This document shows positions 9,890 through 21,789 of a stretch of 64,000 nucleotides of DNA, piece by piece. The notes beneath the pieces were generated by a model, which did not search any database, was not told the DNA's origin, and was given only the letters and a program-made list of their open reading frames with translations. Source of the stretch: Nyssa sinensis (Eukaryota > Streptophyta > Magnoliopsida > Cornales > Nyssaceae). The DNA is taken from positions 1,798,001 through 1,862,000 of the forward strand of contig CM018041.1 in the NCBI GenBank assembly GCA_008638375.1, written 5' to 3'. Positions within the stretch are counted from its first letter, which is position 1; every line of letters starts with the position of its first letter. Made by a program: the position numbers and the translations under genes.

Positions 9890-12800
9890 CTATTGTCTCT
9901 GTGTTAACTTGAGAAAGCTCTTAGGAATGTTTGCCCCATTTTTCTTATCAGAAGGAATGCTTTTTATAAGGATAACAGATGAGCCTCCTTTTTTGATTTC
10001 CTAGGAAACCTGAAAAACATCCATGAGAGGAAAAACATGGGGAGTAAGTGAACATTGTAAACAGAATATACCAAGAACCACATGTTGCTGACCAGTCCAC
10101 TTGCCTCTTTCTAGGAATTTGGCTAAGAATATCTGGTGTCTCTTTACAGGCTTCTTCCTGTTTATCACTGTGGGGTTGTCCCTGCACAATGGTAGGACAA
10201 GCAATGAAGAAGCTTGAACATTGCAGAGATGCAGAGGCAAAGTATACAGTTTTTATGTCCACATGAACACACACAGCTCCTCTGCCCGGGAATTTTTACA
10301 AGTTCACAGCACACCACATCCTAGCAAGGAGGGCACTGCCTTCAATGCACAATAAACCAGGGATATTTTAGTAATCCACCCCTTGTTACTCCTTTTTGGT
10401 TAAAAACTGGCAGCAAGCCTCCAGACTTCAACTTCATGTTATGATCAGTAGCTTTCCAACCAGAAAGGTGCTGATAGGAGGTGCTGACTCTCCTGGTGTA
10501 CAACTTACATCATATGATGTATAATTTGTTGACTACTTGCAACTAGCCATACTTTGAATTAGGTAAAACATATGCAAAAAAAGACATGCGAACACTACAT
10601 GAATGGGTTCGATCCTTGCCAAATTGAAATGCTGGCTGAATACCTTACAAAGAAAACATTTGCAAATGATAGTAAACGAAAAATTTTATCTATTTCCAAC
10701 TTTGATAGAATTGATGAGAAGATTAAATAGGTTTAGCTAGCTTCCGAAAGCTTCTGCATGGGCAGACAACAAATTGCACTTCTATCACCCATATTTATTT
10801 AATCCAAACCCAGAAAAGAAGATCCGTGCTACTGTGTGTCCCCTCTCAGTTTTATTACACCATTATGATATTTGTGAGACAAGCCATAGACAATCATTGG
10901 CAAGGCATTTTGAAATAAAAGCCAAAGATAATCTTTGGGAAAGCATTTTGAAATAAAAGCCATAGATAATCTTTGGCAAAGCATTTTGAAATAAGAGAGA
11001 TCCAACAGTTCCCAAGGGAAATTGAGACCAATTTTATAATTGGTAGAACTACCCTAAATTTCATGCAAAATTTTCTAGAATGTATTGTTAAACTAGCAGA
11101 TTTCTCAATCAAATAGTACAAAACTCGTTGCCACAACATCTCATGAAATTTATCGAAGGTAATCAAGAGTGCAGGACTTCAGAACAATGTATGATCATTC
11201 ATCAACTGAAAGCAATACTCAGTCAAGAATCTGCATATCTCTACGTAAAGGAACCAATACTCTTGAAAATGACAAGGCATAAAAAAATATTCAAATTCTA
11301 ACACCTACAAATAGATATTACATACTCAAAATTCATATCATAATAAGCTATGTGGTTCCACCAGAAGTCAATGACATAGTAGTGCACACCTATGGAAGTA
11401 TTGGACAGTTAATGATGAGACCTGCCTGCCATTGTTTGTACGTTGTCTGGCAATCAGACACCTCTTCCAGGTTCAAAAGGCTAGTAAGGTTCATCAAAAT
11501 ACTTGAAAAGACTGTAAGAAGGCTCATTTGGAGAGAGGCATCATCGATGGGATGAGACATAAATCAAGAGCCTTCTGGCCACTATGTGAAAGCTAAGTTG
11601 GATATGAACTTCTATTAGGAGCATCAAACTATAAGGCATTATAATCACTTGGAGAGTGAAGGTTATGTAAAATGCTAAGAAGGTATGCAAGTAAGAAAAT
11701 AAGGAGGATGGTCAGGAGATCAGAAAGGACTGACTTTGTGTGGCATCCCTCAACTATACTACATGACTTTAGGTCTTCCATTAAATCATAGGAGTACATA
11801 GAGATCTAATGAAATCAAAGCAGCAGTTCAAGGTAAAGAATAGAAGCATTATTGGATAATGTTTCTCATGACTAGTAATAAATTAATAATATGGAGGTGA
11901 AAGAAACCCTATGACCATAATCCTACTAAGGCCTAGGAATATAACAAATGGATCATCACATACTACATATACACACCTCCCATCTGCTTTGAAGAAGGTT
12001 TTCATATTGAAAAGGTGACATAGGTGCAATAGAACCCTTTCAGACTCCTTATCAAATGTTGCATGTCACATTCCAACTTCTATCACCAAATAGAACCTTT
12101 AAATTTAAAATTCCCACATTATATCTAATTGGTTTTCCATCAATAGTCTCCGAAACGGTTTTTATATTGTATGGACAAACATATCTTGCAAGGAAGAGCA
12201 AACAAAATTAAAGTTGCTTGGGCATGTAGCATAGTTCGACCATGCTTGGACAATATAATCCCTTTGTTCATTGAATGATGAACCTATATAATTCTTCAGT
12301 ACTGTTAGATCTTAAAATAATATAAGGCAAAAATAACATCAAAGGAAAGGAGAGGAAAGGAAAAGAAATGTTTAGAGAGATAGCTAGTCATCTCCTTATT
12401 TGTTCATCATCTCTAAAATCCTAAGCAAGTGCCAAAGATAAACTTGCAACATTCCCAACCATGCCTATACACACACATGTACATATACATACATACATGT
12501 ATATATAGAAAGAGAGAGAGAGAGATCTTTCAACTTCCATTAAAAGAATTGAATATACACATAATCAAATAATATAAGACCAATTACTGCTCTCTAGAAA
12601 GATAGATGTCCAAAGCATTAAGTCCCCGCTTACGGATGTGAAAAAGGTAGAAAACTTAATAGTTCAAAGTATCACTGTAGAGTATGCATTACATTCAACT
12701 ATTCCAAAACCATAATTAATCAATTAATGATAAGATAAGAGAAGGACGCCCATTGATATCAAGTTTTGAGTCCTTGAATTAACAAGGGTATCAACAATCA

Positions 12801-14762
12801 ACAAGCTAGCATGATTAGAAGCAAGAAACAAAGATAGTAACAAAAGATACTGAGTTACTTAAAACAAGAAACATAATTTGCAATTAAATCACATTCAACT
12901 ACCAAAGCTCCAAATCAACTGCAAAGGAATTTGTAATTCAAAGGAGCATGAATCTAAGTTGGAAAATTAGAAGATAATGTCATATGAATTATTCATGATT
13001 ATAATAGCAATATGAATCCTCAATGAGGATACATAAAAAAATACTGTTGCAAGGGTTATATGAGCTAAAAGACCCAAAAATCAATTTTTAAATATTTTTT
13101 GTTACAAGATGCTAGGGCTATTTTTTGTTGTCTTTTTAACACCTAGGGCTTTTTTCACAAAAGATTGAAAGAATCTAAAGATATTGTTGTGTGTATTTTT
13201 GTGCACTATACGAATTATGAGACATATACATTAAGATAATCTCAATAATTATGTTCATAATTTGTTATCTAACACTAGGTAATAAAAAAAAATTCATGTA
13301 GTTTTCTTAATTTTTAGTATATCTATATATTTTTTAATATCTATTTATATATTTTTTAAATGTATTAGTTATAAAATCAGTTGACCGATAACTTCCCCTG
13401 GATAAAAAAAAAAAAAAGATTCCGAGCACGTCCGGTCAAAGTCTATCTTGTCTTTACCACGAGTCATTTTGCTTGGCTAACAATAATTGAAGTTTTGCAC
13501 ATATAACCAGTGAAATATGAACTGGTCCCTTCACCGGTTCATTGTCTGGTTTGGTTCCGATAACTATGAATTCAATTCATCTAAACATAAATGTTCAGTA
13601 CTACCATTGCAATGTAACTCGATTTCAGTAATCTTATGGCTACCGTCCGATCTAACTATACATTACAGTCAATACTGCCGCAAAATCCATCAGAAAATAT
13701 GAAGCAAAAACTTCTTTTAAACATGCAATAAAAGAACATCAAATGGGAAGACTTAAGAATAATCACAGCAAGAGTTTCAGCAAAAAGATATAGTCCAGAA
13801 GGTCTGCAAGCATCATGAGCTTGGGATTCAGCTATGATATTCTATATAAAGCGTAGCATTAAGTTAACATTAAAATCAATTTCTAAGTATAACGCAGTGT
13901 GCATCACAAAATTCACTTGTAACAAATAACTTACTTCATTTGATGGCATGGCCGAACTACACCGCATAACTGAATGCTTCTGTTTCTTCTCTCCATTAAC
14001 ATTTTCATCCAATGGATTCGCCTTCCTCTTCTTCCTGCTAATGCTCATCGACTTACACTTCTTGTCACGAACTTTCCACATATTCTTCCTTCTGAATAAC
14101 AACTTCTCAAATTTCCAAGACCGACAGCTTGTGTCTATAACAGTAACTTCGGTGCGTGAGAACGCTGAAAGATCTGAATGAGACTTCTCCTCCTCTTCCA
14201 CATCCACAGAACCAACATCAACATTCTCTTGTTTCGTCATTTGATCACTCTTTTGTTTTATCTCCATACAACTGTTATCACCACTGGACGGTATTGTGGG
14301 AGAAACATCTGCTTCTCTTCGGACATCGTCCGAATGCAGCTCATCGATATTAGTAGATGTCGAAAGGACGCAAATTTTAGGGTTTGGTTGTTTCCGATAA
14401 CTCTTTTTCCCATTAATTCTCGGGAAATCGTTGGAGTCTCCCATGTTAAAGAGATCAGAGACTACATTGTCCATTATACCAAACCATTCACTCTCTCCAT
14501 TTTGATCTGGAATCTCAGTTGTTTGGTTGCGATTAAGAGCCTGACTATCGTCGGATTGAGTCGGATTGGAATTCGATTTCGGATCAATGTTGTTCGTAAT
14601 AAAATCGGAGGCTTTAATATCTGAAGAATTGGGGTGGTTACTGCTACGGTGACTTAGGAAATGTTCGAGATCGACGTCCTCGCTGGCCGGAAATCCTTTG
14701 GATGACCGGAGCCGGTCAAGCCAATTCGAACCGGATTTACCGGTAGAGATTGAACAGATCAT
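9890..14762 (-). CDS. Uncharacterised plant protein, three exons, about 339 residues
   Basis: Exon 1 is 14762-13935 (276 codons, donor GTAAGT). Exon 2 is 10181-10101, preceded by GTGCAG and followed by a weak GTGGAC donor. Exon 3 is 10000-9890, ending TAG. All phases are zero. The protein starts MICSISTGKSGSNWLDRLRS. A conserved-looking core RTEVTVIDTSCRSWKFEKLL with RRKNMWKVRDKK lies at about 203-236, then a basic NLS-like SRKKRKANP at about 242-250. The last exon ends GSSVILIKSIPSDKKNG, then NIPKSFLK. I recall similar plant proteins without an assigned function. Most of the middle is polar and probably disordered. The basic patch suggests a nuclear location. Exon 2 and its donor are the least certain part; additional exons in the 3.75 kb intron cannot be excluded. 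Confidence 0.68.
10883..10995. repeat. Three tandem copies of a 38 bp unit
   Basis: Copies begin at 10883, 10921 and 10959, each opening GCCA and closing GCATTTTGAAATAA. They differ at a few positions. The repeat is intronic. Confidence 0.85.
12470..12525. repeat. Compound microsatellite
   Basis: ACACAC, then imperfect TACATA units, then (AT)n and (AG)n, in the intron of the uncharacterised gene. Confidence 0.8.
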
Positions 14763-16614
14763 TGTTGAAGTAGAGAGATAGACCGATCAAAACGCTGCAA
14801 GGACTGAAGACTTTGTTGCCGAAATGCAGAGAGTGGCTTGTGAATTAGAATCGAAGAGTTAACAATGGAGGGAAATTTTGCCAGGGTTTAATTGTCACTT
14901 GTCACTGACAACTGTTATCACCATTTCCAATCGAAGAGTTGTCAGCGTCGCTCATAGCTCATACGCAGCTTGGAAATCCTATAGTACGCATAGGGTGCGC
15001 GATACGCACATTTGTGAAATTGAGATGGAAACTGGAGAAAACAAAAAATAATGACTGATGGCTCGGCCCGCCTGTCCCGACCTTAATTCGGAATACCTTT
15101 ATCTCGAGTCTGGACTTATTTTTTTTTTTGGGTTGTCTCCGGCATATGCTCTCGACTGTTAGATTGTGTTTGTATATTGATTTAAATATAATTTTTTAAA
15201 AAATATTTTTAAAAATCTTATAATTAATATTTTAAAAATTATAAAATTTTAAATGATAATCTAAATTAAAAAAAATTAAAATTAATAACTTATCAAACGT
15301 ATACTCCGCGTTTTAAAATTAAAAATCTGTTTTTAAAACTTAAACAAACATAATTAAAATTGAGTTAAATCTGACCCATACAAGCTCAAACAATTAAAAA
15401 TCCAACTCTCGATCTTTTTTTGTTATTATTATATCAATTTGCAACATGACATTTTACTTTAATAATTTCTCTAAATTTATATAATTATGGATTTCGTTGT
15501 TATGATAAATTAGAAATAATATATTAGGATTTTATTTATTTTTGAAAATAATAATTTTTCATATCAAAAGTAATATTTGGTCTCGTTTTTGTATTGGCTA
15601 ATTGCTTATTTTAATAAAACGCTTTCTATATTTTAGCACAAAAATTTATTATAAGTTTTAAATAATTAATTTTTGTAGTGTAGATGTTCAATTTTTGTAT
15701 TTTTAAGATTATATGTGAAGTTAATAAAATATTTTTTAAGTAAAATTTGTCTCTATTATTTTTATGCAATTCAATTTAATATTATTGATTAGTTGTTAAT
15801 TAACCTCATTGAATGAAAATCTTTCTATGCTCTTAATTTGTTTCTCAATTATTTATTATCATATGAATTTTAGATGGTTAAAATTAATTTTTTAACATTT
15901 TTAAATAAAATTAAAATCACTTATAAATAAGGTGACAATAACAAAAAATTTAAATTCTTGTTTATCTCATAAATTCGAGTATTATATCCAATATCAGAAT
16001 TACAATTTACAAGATGTATATATAAAGACTAACAGTCCTATTCGACCCCGTTTGGCGGTACAGGTGGAGAACGCCATTTCAGAGACAAAATTATTTGTAA
16101 CAGGTTAAAAATACGAATGTAACCCACGATTTTTTTTCTCCTACTCGTGTCACCAAACACCTCTAAGGCCCCGTTTGGTGCAGTCCAAAACGGGGTTTTG
16201 AGCCCAGAATCAATTCCATGTGAGAATATCCCGAGGGAGATTATTTACTTTAGTGGTGGGTTGCTGTCACCCTCTCTCTTTCAACGGATTGGGCGTTTAG
16301 GGCACTTTTGCTAAGTGCCAAATGCAGATGAGTGTTTGGAGGAGAAGTCTCCGAATGTAATCAAAGCAAAGCCACCCACAATCTCAACGAACCCTCTCTC
16401 TACCCCTCACGTCCCATCATCGTTATCCCAAAACGGTGGGCGTAACCTTGTTTCTTCTTCCACCTGAGACTATAATTTCTTTTTCATTATTTCTCTCCCA
16501 TTTCTCTCTAAATCTCCGCTGATTTTCTCGGGCCTTTCGTCCATCTTTGGACTTTCCCCCTCAAGCTTGAATCTTGATTGCTTTCTATAATTCTCATATT
16601 GTGGACGCGGAGTT
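14763..16614. other. Divergent intergenic region upstream of the uncharacterised and START genes
   Basis: The centre, about 15160-16010, is extremely AT-rich. CCCCGTTTGG, a string common at plant MITE ends, occurs twice in direct orientation (about 16045 and 16169). I could not pair it with an inverted end or target duplication. The START leader is pyrimidine-rich (about 16380-16560). Confidence 0.5.
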
Positions 16615-19194
16615 ATGGCTTTGGTTGGAGCTTTTTTGGAGATTCTGCAAAGACCTACAATAGGGGGAGTGATTATAGGGATGATGGTGTTTCTTGGCCC
16701 TGTGTGGATTGCATTTCTCGTTGGGATTATGGTTGGATGGGCTTGGAAACCCAGATGGGCAAGCTTGGGGAATAGTTTCAAATTAAATTGTTCAGCACCA
16801 TCGTCGCCAACTACTTTAATTTCATCTCCCCTGAAGGGCATGGGATGGAATTCATTCAAGTTCCAGATTCCTACTTTTGGCTCCTGTGTCATGGATAATG
16901 GAGCAGATAAGGAACGAATTCCATCGCCATTAAACGAAAATGACACTTGCAGGTAACTGCTTTAATTGGATTCAAATGGTTGTTATGTATTTGTTCAATT
17001 CATATTTTCACTTAAATTGTAAGTTCTGCATCATCTAATTGGATTGAAATTCAGAATTGCGTTCTTGATTCATTAATGACAAAACATTGGTTCAGTATGA
17101 CCTTACAAACATCTTTACACGTGTCAATAAAATCTAGTGTTATCTCTTCATTAGTAGACATATAACGTGATTCATGCCCATAAGCAGAACTAGATTAGAA
17201 CTGAGGTGCGCAATTGTGAACATAATTTTCACTATGTCGTGTTACTTGTCTAGTTCATCGCAGGTCAGAAATCAAGAGTGTGTTTTCGTGACTGAGGAGG
17301 ATCTAGAGCATTTATGCCATCTTGTTGAGAGGACAGATGGAGGTCCTCCTTGGAAACATGTGATGGATCGTTCTACGTCCAGTATGAACTACCAAGCATG
17401 GCAGAGAGACCATGAGGTATGGTTTACCATTTCTATTGTCTTAGTTAAGGATTTATCTTCATTGAATCAATTTTGGGTTTTATGTGGCAATGGTTTAGGT
17501 GTCCTTTTTTTTTTTAAAAAAAAAAAAAGGGTTGTGTATCCCATTTTTTAATTGGTTTATTTTCGTGGATTTGTTAGACCGGTCCACCTCAATATTGCAG
17601 CAGGACTGTATATGAGGATGCCACACCTGAGTTGTTGAGGGACTTCTTTTGGGATGATGATTTTCGATTGAAGTGGGATGACATGCTTAGGCATTCTGCA
17701 ACAATAGAAGAATGCCCCACGACAGGAACCATGGTAGTGCATTGGATACGGAAGGTGAGCTGACTTTTTTTAGTCATTATGACACTACTTTTTTGGTTCC
17801 ACACACTTACCTTTCTCAATGCTCTTTGGCACAGTTTCCCTTTTTCTGTAGTGACAGAGAATACACGATAGGTCGTCGTATATGGGAATCAGGAAGATCA
17901 TATTACTGTGTGACAAAGGTATGGCAAGGAAAATATTTATCCTTACATTTTTTATGATGGTAACAATAACATCCTGCACTTAGTTCAGTGGGCATCCTGT
18001 CAGTTATGTTGGGCACTGCCCATCTTGATTAGGTGAGACTTAATTAGCATAATTAAGAGAAACTAGGTGATTTTTGTGGACATGTTCTTATGAAGTATGA
18101 CTTAATTGGGACCAGTAAAACAAGATATGATTCATGAGAAGAATGTTGGGCAGGTGAGAAAGGTCATGTTCTCGGGATAACATTGACATGAGAGGATGTT
18201 GAAAAGTATGGTTGGATAGATGATGAACCCTCATATTAGCAATTGCCACTTTGGGAAAACCTTGTAGTGGCCACTATCCTGTTGATCAAGAAGCACGGAT
18301 ACAGGACACAGGACACGGATACGACACGACATCGACACGCAGATACGTTATTTTTCAAAAAAGTAGGACACGGACACGTTAGAGACACGTTGAATATATA
18401 TAAATTTTTATATTTTTTATATGACCATATAATAAAAACTTAATGTTATTTCAATTAAATTTGGCATAAAACACACACAAATTTAAAAAATATATTAAGG
18501 TATTAAAATAATAAAGTCATTAAATAAAAATTAAAGAATTTTTTCATTTAATCATCAACATCCATGATTCAAGTGTCTGGACATGTGTTCGGTAAGTGTC
18601 CGAGAGTGTCGGTGTCCGACATGGGCATGTGAGCCAAAATAGAGTGTCTGTGCTGCTTAGCTGTTGATTAATGGTGGATTGATTGAAATGGTTTTGACAT
18701 GTTTAAAGAAAAAACCAAAGATAATACCTGAATTAGTAGAAGTCCCAAGGCACTAAATGGAGAAGAGGAAAACTGAAGAGGATGAGGATTGAGTTCCTAT
18801 ACATTGACTTTTTACAACTGAAGACATGACTGAAATTCATGGATTCAGCTATTGGCTACAGACGTTCGATATAAAATAGTGTAAACAATATGCAAGAAAA
18901 TGTTGTGGTGTAAATAGAAAAGTTTTACTACTGTAGTTTGGCTCCTCATTGTAGCTGTCTAGCTTTTCCTTGTTCTAGTTGCTAGCTTTCGAGTACCCAC
19001 CTGATTGCCCATTTATGTTCTTGTAACAGGGAGTGCCTTGTCGTTCTGTTCCAAGACAGGGCAAACCAAGACATGTAGACCTGTACTACTCTAGTTGGTT
19101 CATTCAATCAGGTAATTTATGGTTTTATTTTGTTTTCTTTTTTCTTTATAAAAATGTACCCCCCCAGTTCCCTCCCCCCCACTCCCCATCCCCC

Positions 19195-19260
<66 letters not shown>

Positions 19261-20633
19261 TCCAATGGAAACCTCTTGTTGGGTTTCATTTTCTAAGGAA
19301 CTAGCAAATTGTTTAACAAAAGGGCACAAATCTGTGGAGATGTTTTGGTGGTAATGTTCGCTGGGAGATAGAAAAAAATGTTTCAAGTGTTGCCACTATA
19401 TTGATTTCGGCTCCTCTCCTAGATTTTTGGGAACTGGAGCATGTCCAATCCTTTTAACCTGTTCAAGCCATGTCATAAAATATGCTAATAGATGACTACA
19501 ATGTGGACAATCAAGTGAGAGTGGAACTGGAGTTGGCCCTTCCTATTTGGGTTTGCCATCACTGTTATCATAATTATCAAAGTTCTCCCCTAGTTTAGTG
19601 AGGAAGATGCTAAGAATTTATCCTTCAACCATGAGTCACAAAACCTTTCAAAGTCGAATGCAAATTACATGTTGTCGTATGCTTTCGGTACAACTGAATT
19701 GGTCTTAGGTTTTTGGTGCCTTGTTTTCATTTGTTTTTCCTGCTTGAGTTTCTTTTGTTCTGCTGCATCTTTGTTTGCTTTCTTTTGGTTGTAATATGGC
19801 ATAGAAAAATATTACTTAAAGAAGAAACATGAATAAGATAAAGATGGATGAGAGAGAGAGAGAGGGATTGGTAGCAATGAGAGTAGGGAAAGACGAAATT
19901 AGCCTGAAATTTTGGATTATTGGATACACCGGAATTCATTAACAGTAGTCAGGTGCCTAAACGAAATGGCTGTTCAGATAGAGATAAAAAAGCTGACTTA
20001 CATGTGTGCATTCTTGTCATCTGTGAACGCCTTTTATAACATGGCTATGCTGGTTGAAAAACTGGAGATGCGACAATTTTCAAAAAATTGGAGCGGAGCT
20101 AAAACCCAATATTCCTCAGTATTCTGTGTAGTCCTAGACTCCCGAGTTGAAATTTTCAACAACTAAGGTGCTCTATTGTTGCTCATAAAACAGTTGAATC
20201 ACGGAAAGGAAACAACCAGCCGAGTGCATGTGAGGTGATATTCTTCCATCACGAAGATGTGGGCATCCCATGGGAAATTGCAAAGTTTGGAGTACGGCAG
20301 GGGATGTGGGGACACGTCAAGAAGATTGAACATGGTTTACGTGCCTACCAGAGGGCAAGAGCATCTGGGGAGCAAATATCTCGGGCTGCATTAATGGCTC
20401 AGATCAACACCAAACTTAATCCAGACTACCTGAAATCCTTGGGAAATGCTGACAATTCATCTGAGACTGAAGTTCTGAGTTTTTCCGAGAAGCCTGTGGG
20501 CATGCACATACCAAAATTCCTAATTTTTGGCGGGGCTGTTGTCCTTGCTTGTAGTCTTGACCGGGGGCTCTTGACTAAGGCACTTATATTTGGTGTCGCT
20601 AGAAGGTTTGCAAACATAGGAAGGAGATTGTAA
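16615..20633 (+). CDS. Membrane-anchored START-domain lipid-transfer-like protein
   Basis: Six exons: 16615-16952, 17269-17416, 17578-17754, 17835-17918, 19030-19111 and 20194-20633. They join in frame to 422 residues with no lesion. A hydrophobic segment (GVIIGMMVFLGPVWIAFLVG, about residues 18-37) precedes the START fold. That fold covers about 113-350 and includes TEEDLEHLCHLVERTDGGPP, DFFWDDDFRLKWDDM, REYTIGRRIWESGRSYYCVT and VGIPWEIAKFGVRQGMWGHV. A second hydrophobic stretch near the C-terminus (KFLIFGGAVVLACSLDRGLL) may be another membrane segment. START domains bind lipids or sterols in a deep pocket. This layout matches the plant PCTP-like group, whose ligand is not well established. 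Exon 2 needs the acceptor GGTCAG, not the CAG five bases upstream, to keep the frame. Confidence 0.9.
17505..17528. repeat. T11-A13 run capable of a perfect hairpin
   Basis: Eleven T followed directly by thirteen A in intron 2 of the START gene. Self-complementary, and a likely site of length errors. Confidence 0.8.
18287..18660. mobile_element. hAT-type MITE, 374 bp, in START intron 4
   Basis: Flanked by identical 8 bp direct repeats CTGTTGAT at 18279-18286 and 18661-18668. The left end CAAGAAGCACGGATAC and the reverse complement of the right end CTAAGCAGCACAGACAC form an imperfect terminal inverted repeat. Subterminal sequence is rich in GACACG/GTGTCC strings on both sides around an AT-rich centre. 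An 8 bp duplication is the mark of hAT transposases. No coding sequence, so non-autonomous. Confidence 0.85.
19196..19257. repeat. (CT)n microsatellite, about 31 units
   Basis: Uninterrupted TC/CT dinucleotide run in intron 5 of the START gene, preceded by C-rich sequence. Confidence 0.95.
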
Positions 20634-21446
20634 TTCAGTAATAAGTGGCTGGAACATGTCCAAGGATGCCATTGTTGACAGTCCTGCAAACATGGGGAGG
20701 AGACTAATTGATCAGTGACAAGTGACTGGAGCATGTCCAAGGACGCAATAGGTGACTGTCTTAAACCGAGCTGTTATCTTCTTTTCCTATTTTTCCCATA
20801 CAGTGACTAGCTAGGTTAAAGCTTATGTCCTTCACTTGTTTAACAAAAGATGTGTGTTGTAATTTTTTTTGTTTTTTTGATGCCGCAACAGTTGAATATA
20901 AAAGAGAATGAGTGGCTATATGTACTGAAAGCAGAATTTTTCATCTTAGGATATGCATTGCTGCTGTTAGATTAGAGGCTGTTCTGAGTTTATTTTGTTC
21001 TTTTTGGTCTTATTGTAGACTTGTAGCTCAACTTTGTCTGACTTCGCCCTGGTAATAATTCTTTTATAATCTTCCATCCCAAAGTTTCCTAGGAGTTGTA
21101 ATGATGTCCATTTTTCTTTTTTCTGCTCCGTGGCTATTGTATTGGTGATTTTTGGTCATTTGGTATTCATTCCCAACAAGTTAACCTGGCTCTCTCTCCC
21201 TCTCCCTGTAATGAATTTGAACTGCTCCTGGATTAACATGACATACCACATCTTGTGATCTTTGTATTTCATTGTCAATCTTCAATAACACTACATATAT
21301 ATATATATATAGATAGAAAAACAAATAACCCATAATATTCAACAAATAGCGATTTCTTTCATGAGAGAAGGGTTTGTCCTGTGATCGGCCATTAATCTCC
21401 TGCCACAGTATCCAGATTCATGCTAACCAGGCAGACCAAAGCAAGG
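20634..21446. other. 3' flank of START gene, convergent with the small CFET gene 1
   Basis: The sequence at 20641-20675 reappears imperfectly at about 20708-20742 (AAGTG-CTGGA-CATGTCCAAGGA), a short duplication in the START 3' flank. An (AT)n run lies at about 21294-21310. No further gene seen. Confidence 0.55.
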
Positions 21447-21789
21447 TCACCGAGCCACCAGTGTTTCAAAACAATGCAGCCCATCAAATTGCGGTGCCAG
21501 CTTTGGCACATGAGTGCTCTTCATCTCTTCCTTCACCTTCGCCACCAAATTTCCCACAGATGTGCGCAATCCACCTCCGAGTTCCTGAATATACATGAAC
21601 AAAATTAAGCCTTATATTTTCTGCAAAATAAACTGAATTTAGATGGAGAAGGCATAGAAAGGTATTATCAGAAGAAAAGGGGAATAGAAAGACATTTACC
21701 TTGGCCTCGGAGTGGTTTCTATCAAAGAAATAAATCCCAACTGCAGCAGCAATAGCAGGTGCTGTCATATAAAGAGTACCCATACCCAT
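21447..21789 (-). CDS. Small membrane-anchored protein with C-terminal DGLHCFET motif (CFET gene 1)
   Basis: Two exons: 21789-21700 (30 codons, donor GTAAAT) and 21584-21447 (stop TGA), both phase 0, giving 75 residues. The start MGMGTLYMTAPAIAAAVGIY gives one hydrophobic segment (about residues 5-21) followed by FFDRNHSEAK. A longer upstream frame is only microsatellite sequence and was not used. The second exon reads LRTSVGNLVAKVKEEMKSTH, and the protein ends LAPQFDGLHCFETLVAR. The closing motif is shared with the genes at 23222-23494 and 25352-25605 although their N-terminal parts differ. No function known to me; probably a plant-specific small protein anchored in a membrane. Confidence 0.78.

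Larger units (their letters stand above)
10182..13934 (-). other. Large intron (3.75 kb) of the uncharacterised gene
   Basis: AT-rich, with short ORFs but no recognisable coding sequence. It contains the 38 bp tandem repeat at 10883-10995 and a mixed AC/AT/GA microsatellite at about 12470-12525. Confidence 0.55.

Noticed and set aside
16040..16190. MITE suggested by two CCCCGTTTGG strings
   Set aside because: The two strings are in direct orientation and I found no inverted partner or target duplication, so no element can be delimited.
16470..16946. 158-codon minus-strand ORF
   Set aside because: Antisense shadow of START exon 1 and its leader; the plus strand has clear splice sites and family motifs.
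19196..19257. Long Ser-Leu and Arg-Glu repeat ORFs over the CT run
   Set aside because: Produced by the dinucleotide microsatellite in all frames; not coding.
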